Shown: piece after piece, positions 35,262-45,609 of the stretch | How positions within the stretch are numbered: the stretch's first letter is position 1 | Layout of the letters: each line of letters starts with the position of its first letter | Assembly (NCBI GenBank): GCA_964020085.1 | Contig: OZ026599.1 | Coordinates: forward strand, 28,587,033-28,651,032 | Origin: Micromussa lordhowensis | Taxonomy: Eukaryota; Cnidaria; Anthozoa; Scleractinia; Lobophylliidae | Reading direction: 5' to 3' | DNA length: 64,000 nucleotides | Notes under the pieces: model-generated | Told to the model about the DNA's origin: nothing | What the model saw: the letters and a program-made list of their open reading frames with translations, nothing else | The model's database searches: none | Translations under genes and position numbers: made by a program

Positions 35262-35683
35262 TTAAGGCAGGGGTAAACATGAATAGGTGTGAAATTTGAA
35301 GTGATATAAAAAAGGAAATTGTTAGGATTAAGATGGGTTGGAAACACTACCAGACAGTTGACCCCCGCAAAAGAGAGCCCCAGGTTGCTAGGGGACTGTT
35401 GGGTATCCGTCTACTAATTCTTCACTTCAAATTTCAATTTTCCAAATCCATCAAATCTTCAACATTTCATATTTTCCTCAATTTAACCTATCCTTTGAGA
35501 AAAAATATCTCTTTCCCAAAATGCCCAAAAATCACCCAAAAATTTACACAAAACTGCCAAACAGTGGTTAATGAGATAAGCAGAGGGATTTAGTGTCGCT
35601 TGAAGCGTGACCGAGATATTGGCAGAAAGGCCGTGTTAAGCGACCTCAAAACAGCCTTCACGTTTACCCCCGCCTTAAAGAAG
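35262..35683. mobile_element. TTAA-flanked non-autonomous transposon, copy 1
   Basis: Starts TTAAGGCAGGGGTAAACATG and ends TTCACGTTTACCCCCGCCTT, then AA, so the terminal inverted repeats are about 20 bp with TTAA at both ends. TTAA duplication is the hallmark of piggyBac-type elements. The interior is the reverse complement of copy 2 (36353-36763) at modest identity, for example GGTGATTTTTGGGCATTTTG read on the minus strand. No transposase. Confidence 0.7.
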
Positions 35684-36352
35684 GTATGGTTTTCATGAGT
35701 TGAACAGTAGAAAACGGCAGGACAACTATCATTTAGGTATTTAAAATGGCTTTCCAAAACGTCTTTAAAAAGTTTCACCACTTTCCACTTAAAAAATTGA
35801 CATTGTTGTCGGTCTTTAGCGGAGGATGTTATTACGATTTCGATGGAAAAGAGCTTCTTACTTTTAGGAGCTTTTTAACTCATTATGGCAGCGTTTCTAC
35901 TGTAAGTATGTGATAGAGATACTATTTTCCTCTGGAAGGTATATGAAAGGGTTACCTTTTGTGACGAAAATGGTGTATAATAGCATAAGAGTTTGGATTC
36001 GGGTTGGAGCCTAGCCGAGCCTCCTCGCCATAGACTTTTGTTCAGTGTCCCCCCGGAGAAGAAGTATATGTACTGACACCACAGGCGGCCCTGGCTCACA
36101 AAACGGTCTACGTGACTTGAATATAAATGTCTGAAAGAACTGGAAAAAAGCAAGCTAGTATAGCTTACCAACTCACGTAATGTTTGTCCTGTATAATTTT
36201 AATGTCTCTGTGTTTCAAAATGACAGTTATACTCTCGGAATACATGGCTTTCACTGCCGGATTTCAGAAACTATGGACATTAAAATAACACTAAACAAAC
36301 GTAGATTACCACTTTTATTCAATTCGATTCCACACGTAGTATTAGAGCATGT

Positions 36353-36763
36353 TAAGGCGGGGGTAAACATGAAAGCCGTATTTTGGCTGGGTATTATGTT
36401 TTTAATGCAAATATCTTGTTTACGTTTCAAGCAATCAAGAATCTCTCTGCTCATCTCACATATCTATGTTTTGGGTTGTTTTGTAAATTTTTTGGTGATT
36501 TTTAGGTATATTTGTATAGTTTTCTCAAAGGATTAGTAAAATTGATGGAAATAGGAAACTTGGAAGATTTGTTGTTGTTTTAAAATTAGAGTTTGAAATT
36601 AAAAAATTGGTAGACACACTCCAAACAGTTGCCCAACAACCTGGGGTGCCATTGTGCGGTCGGGCAACTGTCTGGTGGTGTTCCATAACCCTTTTTCCCC
36701 TTTCAACCTCTCTTTAAACTTACCAAAATTTCACTTAAATTCACGTTTACCCCCGCCTTAAGT
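36353..36763. mobile_element. TTAA-flanked non-autonomous transposon, copy 2
   Basis: Starts TTAAGGCGGGGGTAAACATG and ends CACGTTTACCCCCGCCTTAA. It lies in the same tandem array as copy 1 but in the opposite orientation. The left 270 bp is nearly identical to the one-ended copy at 26705-27000, so activity was fairly recent. Confidence 0.75.
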
Positions 36764-37914
36764 GGTTTCCCATACATTACGTCTGAACGGCTCAAAACTA
36801 GAGTCGCATGGACAATAATAGACGATTCTATGGAGCCTGCTAAACTCCAGATCAAACAATTGCTAGGAATAAATTAGAGCTTACGATTATATTACTGTAA
36901 TTCTATTTTTTTAATTTACTCTTAACGCAAAACTTCGGTAAAGCTGCATTAATATGGATTACTTTATGGTAAGGGAATAAAATTCGTACCAGCGAACCAA
37001 CCAATGAAGTTAATTATTATATTGGTGCTGAGGTGTTACAAATGTTTGTAACTTTAAATCACAGTCAATTGACCACAAAAGATAAAGACTATGCTGTCAA
37101 GACGCCTATAAATACTAAATTCGAATATGCTTACAAAGGCGAAACTACACCGTTTTTAAAATAATTCATTTCACGAAAATAGATAATTATGACAAGCCGT
37201 TTGGAGCAAAATTGAATCCTTGCTATATATGTGCAATCCATTAAATAGTGGTTTCATTTACGTATTGAAAAGTGTAGGGAAAAGCACAATTTAGATGTTT
37301 AAAGAACCTCTCAAAATTCTCCAATTCCCACTTAACATTGACACCCTTGATAGCGTTTGGCGACACATCTTCTCACGATTTAGACGCAAGACTATCCAGA
37401 GATTCTTATTGGAGGAACGTTTTAACACATCACGGTGGTGTTTTTACTGTAATTATGTAATAGGGATACTATTTTCCTTTGGGAGGTGTATGAAAGGGTG
37501 ACCTTTCGCGTTAAAAATGGTATTTAATAGCGTGAGGGTCTCCTAGCTTCCGCAAAACCCTTTTTGAGTATCTCCCCGTGAAAGAGGTACAATTACTTCT
37601 GACACCACAGGCGGTCCTGACTCAGACGTGTCCTGAATGTGTAAAAGAATTGAAAACAAGCCAGCTTACAAACTCACCTTATGTAGTCGCATGGTCAATG
37701 ACTGCATTATTGAACATGGAACATGATATGTAATTTCAGCCCAGAGGGCAAAATTCAGAACATCATGGTCAAAATCAATGCCCTATTTTCGACCACAACG
37801 GCTTATGTTATGCACATGGGTTGGTAATCCGCTCACATCTAAATGGCTTAAATAAGGAATTCTCCGTCTTCAATTCGCACCGTGATATAGGAAGAGAAGA
37901 TGTTCGACCGCTCT

Positions 37915-38212
37915 TAAAGTCTGCATACGAGCCTAGTGGCTCATCAGGCCGGAGCTTATCCCGGTTTCAGTAGCATGGAGCGACTAGGAGTATTTCTACT
38001 CCCCCCTGGATGGGATGCTAGTCCATCGCAGGGTTACCCCCAGCATCAAATTCGCAGGTACTCATTTATAGACCTGGGTGGAGAGAGGCACTGTGAGACT
38101 GAAGTGTCTTGCCCAAGAACACAACAAAATGTCCCCGGCCAGGGCTCGATCGCGGAGCGCTCGCTCCGGAGTCGAGCGCACTAACCATGAGGCCACCGCG
38201 CCCCCACTCGAC
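37915..38212 (-). mobile_element. tRNA-derived SINE, second copy
   Basis: Same family as 21505-21797. On the minus strand the head is GGTGGCCTCATGGTTAGTGC, with a diverged B box (GCGATCGAGCCCTGG region). The body shares TCTTGGGCAAGACACTTCAG, CCCAGGTCTATAAATGAG and GGGTAACCCTGCGATGGAC. It truncates the last tandem unit and abuts the DIRS-like remnant. Confidence 0.75.
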
Positions 38213-38219
38213 CGCTCTT

Positions 38220-38805
38220 AAGTGTTTGTTTAAAACCACCTTGAACCTTAACATTGACCTGCACGTCCATTATGTTCCTGGTCATGAGAACCCCGCGGAT
38301 TCTCGTTCTCGTGTCTAAGCTTTCAGGACTCTAAACTAAGTTCAGCAACGTGGGCTTTGGTCCAAAACCTGTATGGCCGACCCAAGGGTCACTCCATTGT
38401 GATCTTATGGCGCGAGCTTTCAATGTCCAAACTGACTTGTCTGGTAATCCACTACCGTTTTTTCCTGAGTCCGTTAGTAAATGCATTGCCGGGGAGACAA
38501 TGTGTTTGCACAATTCCCTTGGGTTTTTTTCGAATCCTTACGTTTTCTCGCCCATGTGCCTTATTCCTCGCATCTTTAAATATCTTAACAGCCTAAAGTT
38601 GCCTTACACCCTTGTAGTTCCAGACGTATTCCCGCGTCGTTTTTGGTGGCCTTTGCTTTTGTCTGCATGCTCTTCTAGCTGCTTGTTAGCTTCAAAAGGG
38701 GCAAGTGAAATTCTTCTCAATCCTCTCCCCCCCAAGGATGCTTTCTTGGGCGACGGGTCGATTTTTTGGGACCTTTGGGCTTTCAGGATTTCAAATAATT
38801 AGATT
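38220..38805 (+). mobile_element. DIRS-like retrotransposon remnant (RNase H end and beyond)
   Basis: Translation gives LHVHYVPGHENPADSRSR, the typical end of a retroelement RNase H domain. Then, in a shifted frame, HCDLMARAFNVQTD, LPFFPESVSKCIAG, YVFSPMCLIPRIFKYLN and TLVVPDVFPRRFWWPLL. The last blocks resemble the region after RNase H in DIRS/Ngaro elements (PF-LI-R, LVVP, WWP-L). At least one frameshift is present and there are no ends. The family call is from memory of the motif order. It is dead. Confidence 0.5.
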
Positions 38806-38989
38806 AACAGTGTCTCCTCTTGTTTAGCGGTAACTAAGCTAGCAAATTCCACTGTTACTGATACATCAAAAGTTAATGCATTTCACAATGCTGTATTTTC
38901 AATAAAGTCGTTGAGTCTTGCACACTTCATTCTCCTTGATTTTTCGCATATCTTTATTTTGACAATATCAGGTATCCATTTCTCATTCA

Positions 38990-40330
38990 ATTTTTCGTTT
39001 ATCTTCACAAAAAAGTGGGCCGACTTTAGGGGCTTCAAAAACACCACGCCGCAAATCGCCTCATCTCCTACTAGTATGCACTTAAAGTGCAATCACAGGA
39101 AAAAAATTTGCTGCAAACGGCATCTCCAGAAGTGCCCGCAAAGACGAGTTATGACAAATTTAGCAAGGACACCTAAAATGCGTATTTTCATAGATTTGCA
39201 AAAGAGTGGACCAAGGAAAACTTCTCTAAAAAGTGGGCTGAATTTAGGGGCTTCAAACACACGACGGCGCAAATCGAGTCATCTGCTAATTAGTATGCAC
39301 TTAAAGTGCAATCACAGGAAAGCATTTTGCTGCAAACGGCAGCCTCAAAAGAGCCCGGAAAGCCGAGTTATGACAAAATTGGCAAGGACACCTAAAAAGC
39401 GCATTTTCTGAGATTTTGCAAAGGGGGGGCCAAGGTAAACTTCTCAAAAAAGTAGGCCGAAATTAAGGGCCTTAAAAACACAACGGTGCAAATCGCGTCA
39501 TCTCTTTATTAGCATGCACTTAAAGTGCAAGGGCAATAAAACATTTTGCTGCAAACGGCAGCTCCAAAAGTGCCCGCAAAGCCGAGTTATGACAAATTTG
39601 GCTAGGACACCTAAAAAGCCCATTTTCTGAGATTTTGCAAAGGGGCGACTAAGGTAAACTTCTGAAAAAAGTAGTTCGAGTTTAGGGGCATCAAAAACAC
39701 CACAGCGCAAATCGCGTCATCTCGTAATTAGTATGCACTTAAAGTGCAATCACAGGAAAACATTTTGCTGCAAACGGCAGCTCCAAAAGTGTTCGCAAAG
39801 GCGAGTTATGATAAATTTGGCAAGGACACCTAAAACGCGCGTTTTCTGAGATTTTGCAAAGAGGGACCAAGGGAAACTTCTTAAAAAAGTAGGCCGAATT
39901 TAGGGTCTTCAGAAACACGACGGCGCAAATCGCGTAATCTTCGATTAATTAGTATGCACTTAAAGTGCAATTACACGTAGCCATTTTGCTGCGAATGGCA
40001 GCTCCAAAAGTGCCGCAAAGCCGGGTTATGAGAAATTTGGCAAGGACACTTTAAACGCGCATTTTCTGAGCTTTTGCACAGGGGAGACCAAGGGAAACTT
40101 CTCAAAAAAGTGAGCCGAATTTCGAGGCTTTAGAAACACGACGGCGCAAATCGCGTCATTTTCTAATTAGTATGCACTTAAAGTGTAATTACAGGAAAAC
40201 ATTTTGCTGCAAACGACAGGTCCAAAAGTGCGCGCAAAGCCAAGTTATGACAAATTTGGCAAGGACACCTAAAACGCGCATTTTCTGAGGTTTTGCAAAG
40301 GGGGACCAAGGGAAACTTCTTAGGATGAGC
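38990..40330. repeat. Satellite, six copies, period about 219 bp
   Basis: The landmark TATGCACTTAAAGTGCAA starts at 39075, 39294, 39513 (with C for T), 39732, 39953 and 40171: spacings 219, 219, 219, 221, 218. Each unit also has CATTTTGCTGCAAACGGCAG, GCAAAGCCGAGTTATGACAA, GGCAAGGACACCTAAAA and GGGACCAAGGGAAACTTCT. CACTTAAAGTG is itself a palindrome. Copies are roughly 85-90 percent alike by eye. A long open frame in the first two units is a by-product. Confidence 0.9.
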
Positions 40331-40799
40331 TTTTTAGTTTGGGGTTGTCGCTTTTAGGATGGGCATTTTTTGCGCGGATTTTGTGGTCTCCGCAGTATTT
40401 TAGGGTTATTTTCAACACGAGACTGTTGGTGCCCATACTCAGCAATATGTGTGAGGGATACGGATGAGAATAGACAACTGTTTATACATCTCTACAGGTT
40501 GTTTCATGCAGGTCAGTTAAAAAAATGCGAAAAGGTTGTAATTTTAATTGAATACGAGCCCTAAAAATAAAAAAAAATTAGTACCCAGCAGGAAAATTCA
40601 ATCTTATACAATCGCAAAAATTTGTTCCCGCAAAATGAAAAAAATTGCCGATTCGCAAAAATAAACTCCCGCAAAAATTTAGTGCCACACGGTAAAAGTG
40701 AAAAGCGTTGTCTTTTTTTTTTAAATAAATGGTAGCTTTAAACAAAGCAAAGTTTTGATTATATTCGATGTTTAAGAAATAGAAAACATATGCCGTGTT

Positions 40800-41245
40800 T
40801 CTATCGAGTTTTAGTATAAATCTACTAGCGTTCTATCACGAATGACGTCCTCTGATTGGCTACGCTACTCACGTTCTATTCTGTGATAGATAGTGAGTAG
40901 CGTAACAGTGTGCACTTGTTAACAAAATGACGGCCGTTTCTTGGCGTTTTCAGTGTTGAGAAGAGGATTTAGATTAAGTTTTGAACGACTAGTAGATTTA
41001 TACTAAAACAATTAGATTATTCGCTCTCGATTTCTATCGCGCGATAGTTGACTCGGGCTGCGCCCTCGTCAACTATCACGCGATAGAAATCGAGAGCGAA
41101 TAATCTAATTGTTAAATAGAAACACAAGTGAAAGTTTGGGAGAACGAGAAATGCTGTGAGAACACGAGCCGCGGGCGAGTGTTTCCACAGCTGTCTCGAG
41201 TTCTCCCAAACTTTCACGAGTGTTTCTATAAATCGATAGGAACAC
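40800..41245. mobile_element. Two adjacent foldback MITEs
   Basis: First foldback: CAATTAGATTATTCGCTCTC, then GATTTCTATCGCGCGATAG, faces its complement at 41070-41115 around GGGCTGCGCCC. Second: AATAGAAACACAAGTGAAAG then TTTGGGAGAAC faces GTTCTCCCAAACTTTCACG then AGTGTTTCTAT (41105-41235). Upstream, AGTTTTAGTATAAATCTACT and AGTAGATTTATACTAAAAC (40809 and 40990) enclose a third, wider inverted pair. Confidence 0.7.
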
Positions 41246-41524
41246 GGAGAACATGTTTTCTATTCTTTTAGAAAATACCGCGACGAAGAAAAAGAAAAAC
41301 AACTTGTTTACTTTGATCATCAAAATGTAAATTCTCTTTGTACGCGCCCTCATTACGTCAACGGAAGTTTCAATGAAAATCATGCCCTCTCCTTCTGAAT
41401 TTAAGCTCCAGACTGTTTCCGTATGAAGTATTTTATTTCGCCAAGTCTACTCAATGATGGCTTTTATTTTCTATGTTTTTTTATCCTTTTGAACCTTTAA
41501 AAGTGCACTACAGTATACAATTGA

Positions 41525-41596
41525 TTATTACTATTAGTATTATTATCATCATCATCATCATCATCATTATTATTGTTATTATTATTATTATTATAA
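41525..41596 (+). repeat. Trinucleotide microsatellite (TTA/ATC)n
   Basis: TATTATTATCATCATCATC continuing as CATTATTATTGTTATTATT, an interrupted ATT/ATC repeat of about 70 bp. It produces a poly-Ile open frame that is not a gene. Confidence 0.9.
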
Positions 41597-41779
41597 AGCG
41601 TCACAACTTCGAAAGTCTGGTCAACACGAGCAATTTTTATGTGATAATTCTTATTTGCTCGTGCAGACAAAGAAAATTGGCAAATTTTTAGGTGATAATT
41701 ATCATCGCTGAAAAGGCGCTGTGTTAGCTTTTTCGTGCAGACGACTCGTCACATAAAATGTGGCAAGTATGTTCGCAAG

Positions 41780-41860
41780 CGCCATATCAACCTCGTTCCA
41801 AGGACCAAGGGAGGTAGAGAAGAGAGACCCTGGGAACGAGGTTGGCGCCATATTTTTGGG
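41780..41860. mobile_element. Small foldback with CAACCTCGTTCC ends
   Basis: CAACCTCGTTCCAAGG and CCTGGGAACGAGGTTGG are inverted ends of a roughly 60-bp element. Same termini as 22600-22695. Confidence 0.6.
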
Positions 41861-42154
41861 GTGTTACTAAGCAGCCCCGCCTTGTTTCTGCGTATCTCTG
41901 CCGTCCAAAGTCATTACTGGCGTACTAAATCGTTTGAACTGTTGACAGAAAAAAATTTCCTGTGTCATTTACGCGATCAAAATGTCACATAACAATTGTC
42001 ACATTAAAACTGCTCCGGTAGACCAGGTTCTACTTGTATTTATGTTATATTTGATTACATGTACGTACACTTAAAATTTACAAAATGTTAAATTCTTGTT
42101 CACTTTTAATCAGTCAGCATGGTTAACAGTTTATGTTACATGATCGATTTAACC

Positions 42155-42160
42155 TTTATT
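42155..42160 (-). terminator. Polyadenylation signal for gene D
   Basis: AATAAA on the minus strand about 110 nt past the stop codon. Confidence 0.5.
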
Positions 42161-42269
42161 TATCTATTTTTTTTTTCATGAGAGTAAACATCTTATGCAA
42201 ATTTGTTCAAAATTTCTTTTCTTGAGTTCTTTTTTTACGCCTGCTCCAAGTGTGCGAAAATACCAATCT

Positions 42270-45200
42270 TCATTCTTCTGAACTTGTATGTACGCCAGAC
42301 AGACCTATACTTAAATCAACGTCATCGTCACTATTACAGTTCCCCGAATTTGAAGGTGACGTCACATCTGCTTCCGTTTGCACCTCAACACTGCCATGAC
42401 TGTCTTGCACTACTGGGTTTACACTGGAATTTCCTATCTCTGAGACATCTTCATCATCCAGGCTGTAATTTTGTGGTGTGTTCACACTAGCGTTTGCTTC
42501 AATAATATGACTTGGACTTTCTGTTGAGGTGGTTACTCTGGTATTTCTTATTTCCAGTATAACACCGCTATCAATAACCAAACCTTCTGTAGTTGCATTA
42601 ATGTTCTGTTGACTTTCACGTACTTCATTCATCGCCATCTCGTAAGAAGGTAAGAAAGGAAACTGGTTGGACAACTGCGATTCTGGATCACCGCGCACAG
42701 ACCGGGAGCTGAGAAGCAAGAAGTCAGAAAATTTATTGAAGCGCGACTAAGATATCAATTAAGCTCAACATTTTTAAGATTCTAATTTCTTCTCGTTTAA
42801 CTATGCACTTCTGGAATAATGTATAGTAAAACACGACACTGGTATTCTCAGGTTGATCTCTAGTGCTTTGTAATAGAGGCTTATAATAAAGGACCTATTT
42901 TAACTCCCGTTTGAACAAAATGGGATTATGGACAGATGAAGTAGCCTCCGCTACCAAAAAAGGGATGCTTCCCATATCTAATTTTTTATGAAGTTGGCCG
43001 TAATTTTAATCGGAACTCATTAACATTGGTTTCCAGAGAACTCTGGAAATCTAGTGTTCTGGTTTTCATCAGATTCTTTTTAACCGTTTCTTATTCCTTA
43101 TGACATGGCTAGCTCCCAAGTCTAATTCCACCGACAACAACAACTACCTGAACACCAATAAGAGTGAGAAATACCTACCCGAACACTGCATCCCATCCTT
43201 TGCATGAAAAAAACACAAATACGAGAAACTGAATAGCGAAGACAATCCCGAGCACAATTACAATGGTGAAAGCAGCTGAAATATAGAAAAACGTCTTCCT
43301 TAAAAATGATAAAATAACGTAACAGCTCAGTGGTCAGCAAACTGCTGACATGTCATGCAAAAGGAGACTTTAATCAATCAATCATCTTCATTGGCCCACA
43401 AATGAGTTTCTTTTAGGATACTACTTTAAATACATTGATTAATAAAAGTGAGAAGGAAGGTTATTGTTAAACGAAAGGGCCTAGAGGCTAAAGGAACCGT
43501 AAGGTTTTCGAGTTAGCCCCTATAACCATTAAGAGTTATTTTAATAAACATATTCTTTCAATGTTGTTTGTCGATTGTACGCAATCACTTTTTGACAGCA
43601 AAGGAGTCGTGGCAATCATGTAAGCTCGCCGTCGCTACCAGCGTTGATGTTTATGTAAATTCTTCCTACTGGTCTCCACCAATACTACAATAAGTTGGAG
43701 AATTTCATTTTATTTCAAGAATAAACAACATTCTTTTGTGACTTTTTTCGTTTCTATTTATGATTTTCGTGTTGACTTTAAATTGATATTTTAGGTAAAG
43801 TAAGATATTCAGGACTGGCAGGCTGCACCCTTGCCTATAAATAACAGATTAGTATCAGTGGTTAAATACAAAACTTTAGGTCTAATTCATGACTTACTGA
43901 CGTTGTGGTGTTCTTCCTTGCCATCTGAATGACTAACGTAATCTTAAAGAAAAGGAAACACATGGAACTTTATTGATGTATAAAAGGAATAAAAAGCGTC
44001 AAGCACTCCATCACTGGTCCTGTAAATTAGTTTACGGCACATGCTGACATATATTTAAGTGCAATGGCGTCGTGGCATCGTCATATTAATAGGGAGCTTA
44101 AGCAAAGGCGTTTTTGAGCGACCTAGGGCAACCGGAAATGAGACGTTTTCTCTTTTTACTCGCCTTGATCGCCACTCACAAACCTGGGAACCCGGTATTA
44201 CTATAAAGCCAGCCAAACAGCCTAGGTTTTAGATTATCAGATCCAGCAGCACAGGTGCCAGCCATCGAAGGACACGGTCCCAACTGAGACCACACACAAC
44301 TGCAGTAAGTGACCCACAACATTAAGGGATGGAAGCCCCAGTGAACCAAGGTTCAGCTGGCAACTAGCCCCGTCCCAGTTATCCTCCCGCCGACATTACA
44401 AAAGGACAGTCCGGCAGCCAGATCGCGATCTGACGTTTACGGCAAACAACGCTCCGGGAAGGACCTCAGGCACAGCTGGGGGATATGTGACCAGATCTGG
44501 GAGAACTGTGACACCCACTCAAAGGCTAGACTTCATTGAGGAATAGGCTTATTAGCATTAGTACATTGAGGAGTTTCCTTTTCAACCAGCACTATGTTCT
44601 GGGGATAGACGTTCTATTTCCTTGCTTTTGTTATATTTAAAGGAAGAGAGATGTATTATTACGTCACACCACGTGCTCCCATCGGTCCTTGGGAGCTCGT
44701 AAAGAGGACTACTGTAGCGTATGAGGGTACTACGAGCGTATTGTCCGCTCGTGTTGTCATGTAGTACTCTTTGCGTTGTTAAATAAAGAACTTGGAAGGA
44801 AATATTGTGACAATGGTAGTGGTGGATTTTATAATTAACGCGCTATATATGCGGTTGCAAATCAAAATACCGCGTTTTTCGTTAGTTCTCAGTTATCTGT
44901 CCCGGACCAAAGTATTGATAACATGTCGTTTTTATTGACCCAGTCCCACAGAGATTAAATTAAGCTAGCGCCATAGATTGCGTTGTCAGGTCATCTATTG
45001 TTTGTACGCTAGAAACCGAGATAGTTACCTAAGGCAGTCATTCACAAGCGAAAGCTCTAATTAGCATACAGTCGATGAAATTATAAATTCGGTTTCTCAG
45101 GCTCGACACAATGCCGGCTAGTTAATGCCCCCAGGAGGAGAAGAATTCAGCACTCAGATAACGGGGGACCCATGGAACAAACACGAAATGGCAAGAGAAT

Positions 45201-45609
45201 GTTTCTCAGCCCTCGAGCACCGTACAAACTTAAGAATAAACGTGAGTTAAGGTTTAGCCGTTTTGCAAGTTGTAGGTTGGCAAAGAAATTGAAGGAAACA
45301 TTGTGTAATCGATCACGCAGCGAGCATGACTTATATCACATGACTGAAACAAAAGTTTTTAGTTAAGAGGTTTTCTTAAGGATTTTCATGTGATATTTGT
45401 TTTTATAAAAAGTTGAAAAATAACTCCCGAAAATACAAATTTCAAATAATACATTATTTGAAATTCAATTTAAGTTATTTGCGAACAAATTATATTTGTT
45501 CGCAAATAACTTAAATTGTGTTGTGATTTTCTGACTTACCTCCATGGGCCGTGGAACAGAATACCGTAAAAAACACCAATGTCCAACTTACAATAACACC
45601 GAAGTTCAT
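42270..45609 (-). CDS. Gene D: small single-pass membrane protein, long acidic tail, 4 exons, 216 aa
   Basis: Exons 45540-45609, 43898-43942, 43179-43275 and 42270-42708; phases 1, 1, 2. Residues 1-23 are a signal peptide (MNFGVIVSWTLVFFTVFC then STAHG). The stub, residues 24-39, is DYVSHSDGKEEHHNV. The span is about residues 40-63 (AFTIVIVLGIVFAIQFLVFV and on), followed by SCKGW. The 145-residue tail opens with QFPFLPSYEMAMNEVRESQQ, shared with gene C, and then becomes Ser/Thr/Asn/Asp-rich and acidic (SLDDEDVSEIG, NSDDDVDLSIG) with several serines in acidic context, candidate CK2-type sites. Tyr93 is in YEMA. AATAAA (minus) is at 42155-42160. No enzyme domain. Function unknown. Confidence 0.75.
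44190..44525. other. GC-richer block in gene D intron 1, unidentified
   Basis: This stretch is noticeably richer in G and C than its AT-rich surroundings and has no long frame or clear inverted ends. Motifs include GGCAACTAGCCCCGTCCCAG, CCGGCAGCCAGATCGCGATC and CACAGCTGGGGGATATGTGA. It could be an RNA-derived SINE or a structured non-coding element; I do not recognise it. Confidence 0.4.
45466..45518. repeat. Perfect 25-bp inverted repeat in gene D intron 1
   Basis: CAATTTAAGTTATTTGCGAA, then CAAAT, faces its exact complement across a TAT loop. An adjacent smaller hairpin (ATTTCAAATAAT and ATTATTTGAAAT, about 45449-45475) precedes it. It sits immediately 3' of the exon 1 donor. Confidence 0.8.

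Larger units (their letters stand above)
32070..37905. repeat. Diverged tandem array of a roughly 1.1-kb unit
   Basis: The unit runs from GGCAAAATTCAAAACAT through GACATTTCAGACAAGTGACG, AAACCACAGAGCA, TTTCGAAAATTC, GTAGGGTTTTCACGAGTTGA, GAGATTCTTATTGGAGGAAC, ACACCACAGGCGGTCCTG, to CTCACCTTATGTAGTCGCAT. Starts lie near 32095, 33171 and 34598, a fourth, 5'-degraded copy ends near 37690, and a fifth partial copy begins near 37725 and is cut by a SINE at 37915. CTCACCTTATG landmarks are near 33009, 34423 and 37673, with a diverged form near 36173. Insertions (33463-33800, 34785-35007, 35262-35683, 36353-36763) explain the unequal spacing. No gene is supported inside. On the minus strand of the third copy TATATAAA near 35252 precedes a conserved stretch, so a promoter is possible. 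Confidence 0.7.

Noticed and set aside
38911..39411. 166-codon plus-strand open frame
   Set aside because: It lies in the 219-bp satellite; its repeated protein segments simply mirror the DNA period and other units carry stops.
41473..41691. Open frame with a long Ile run
   Set aside because: Product of the ATT/ATC microsatellite.
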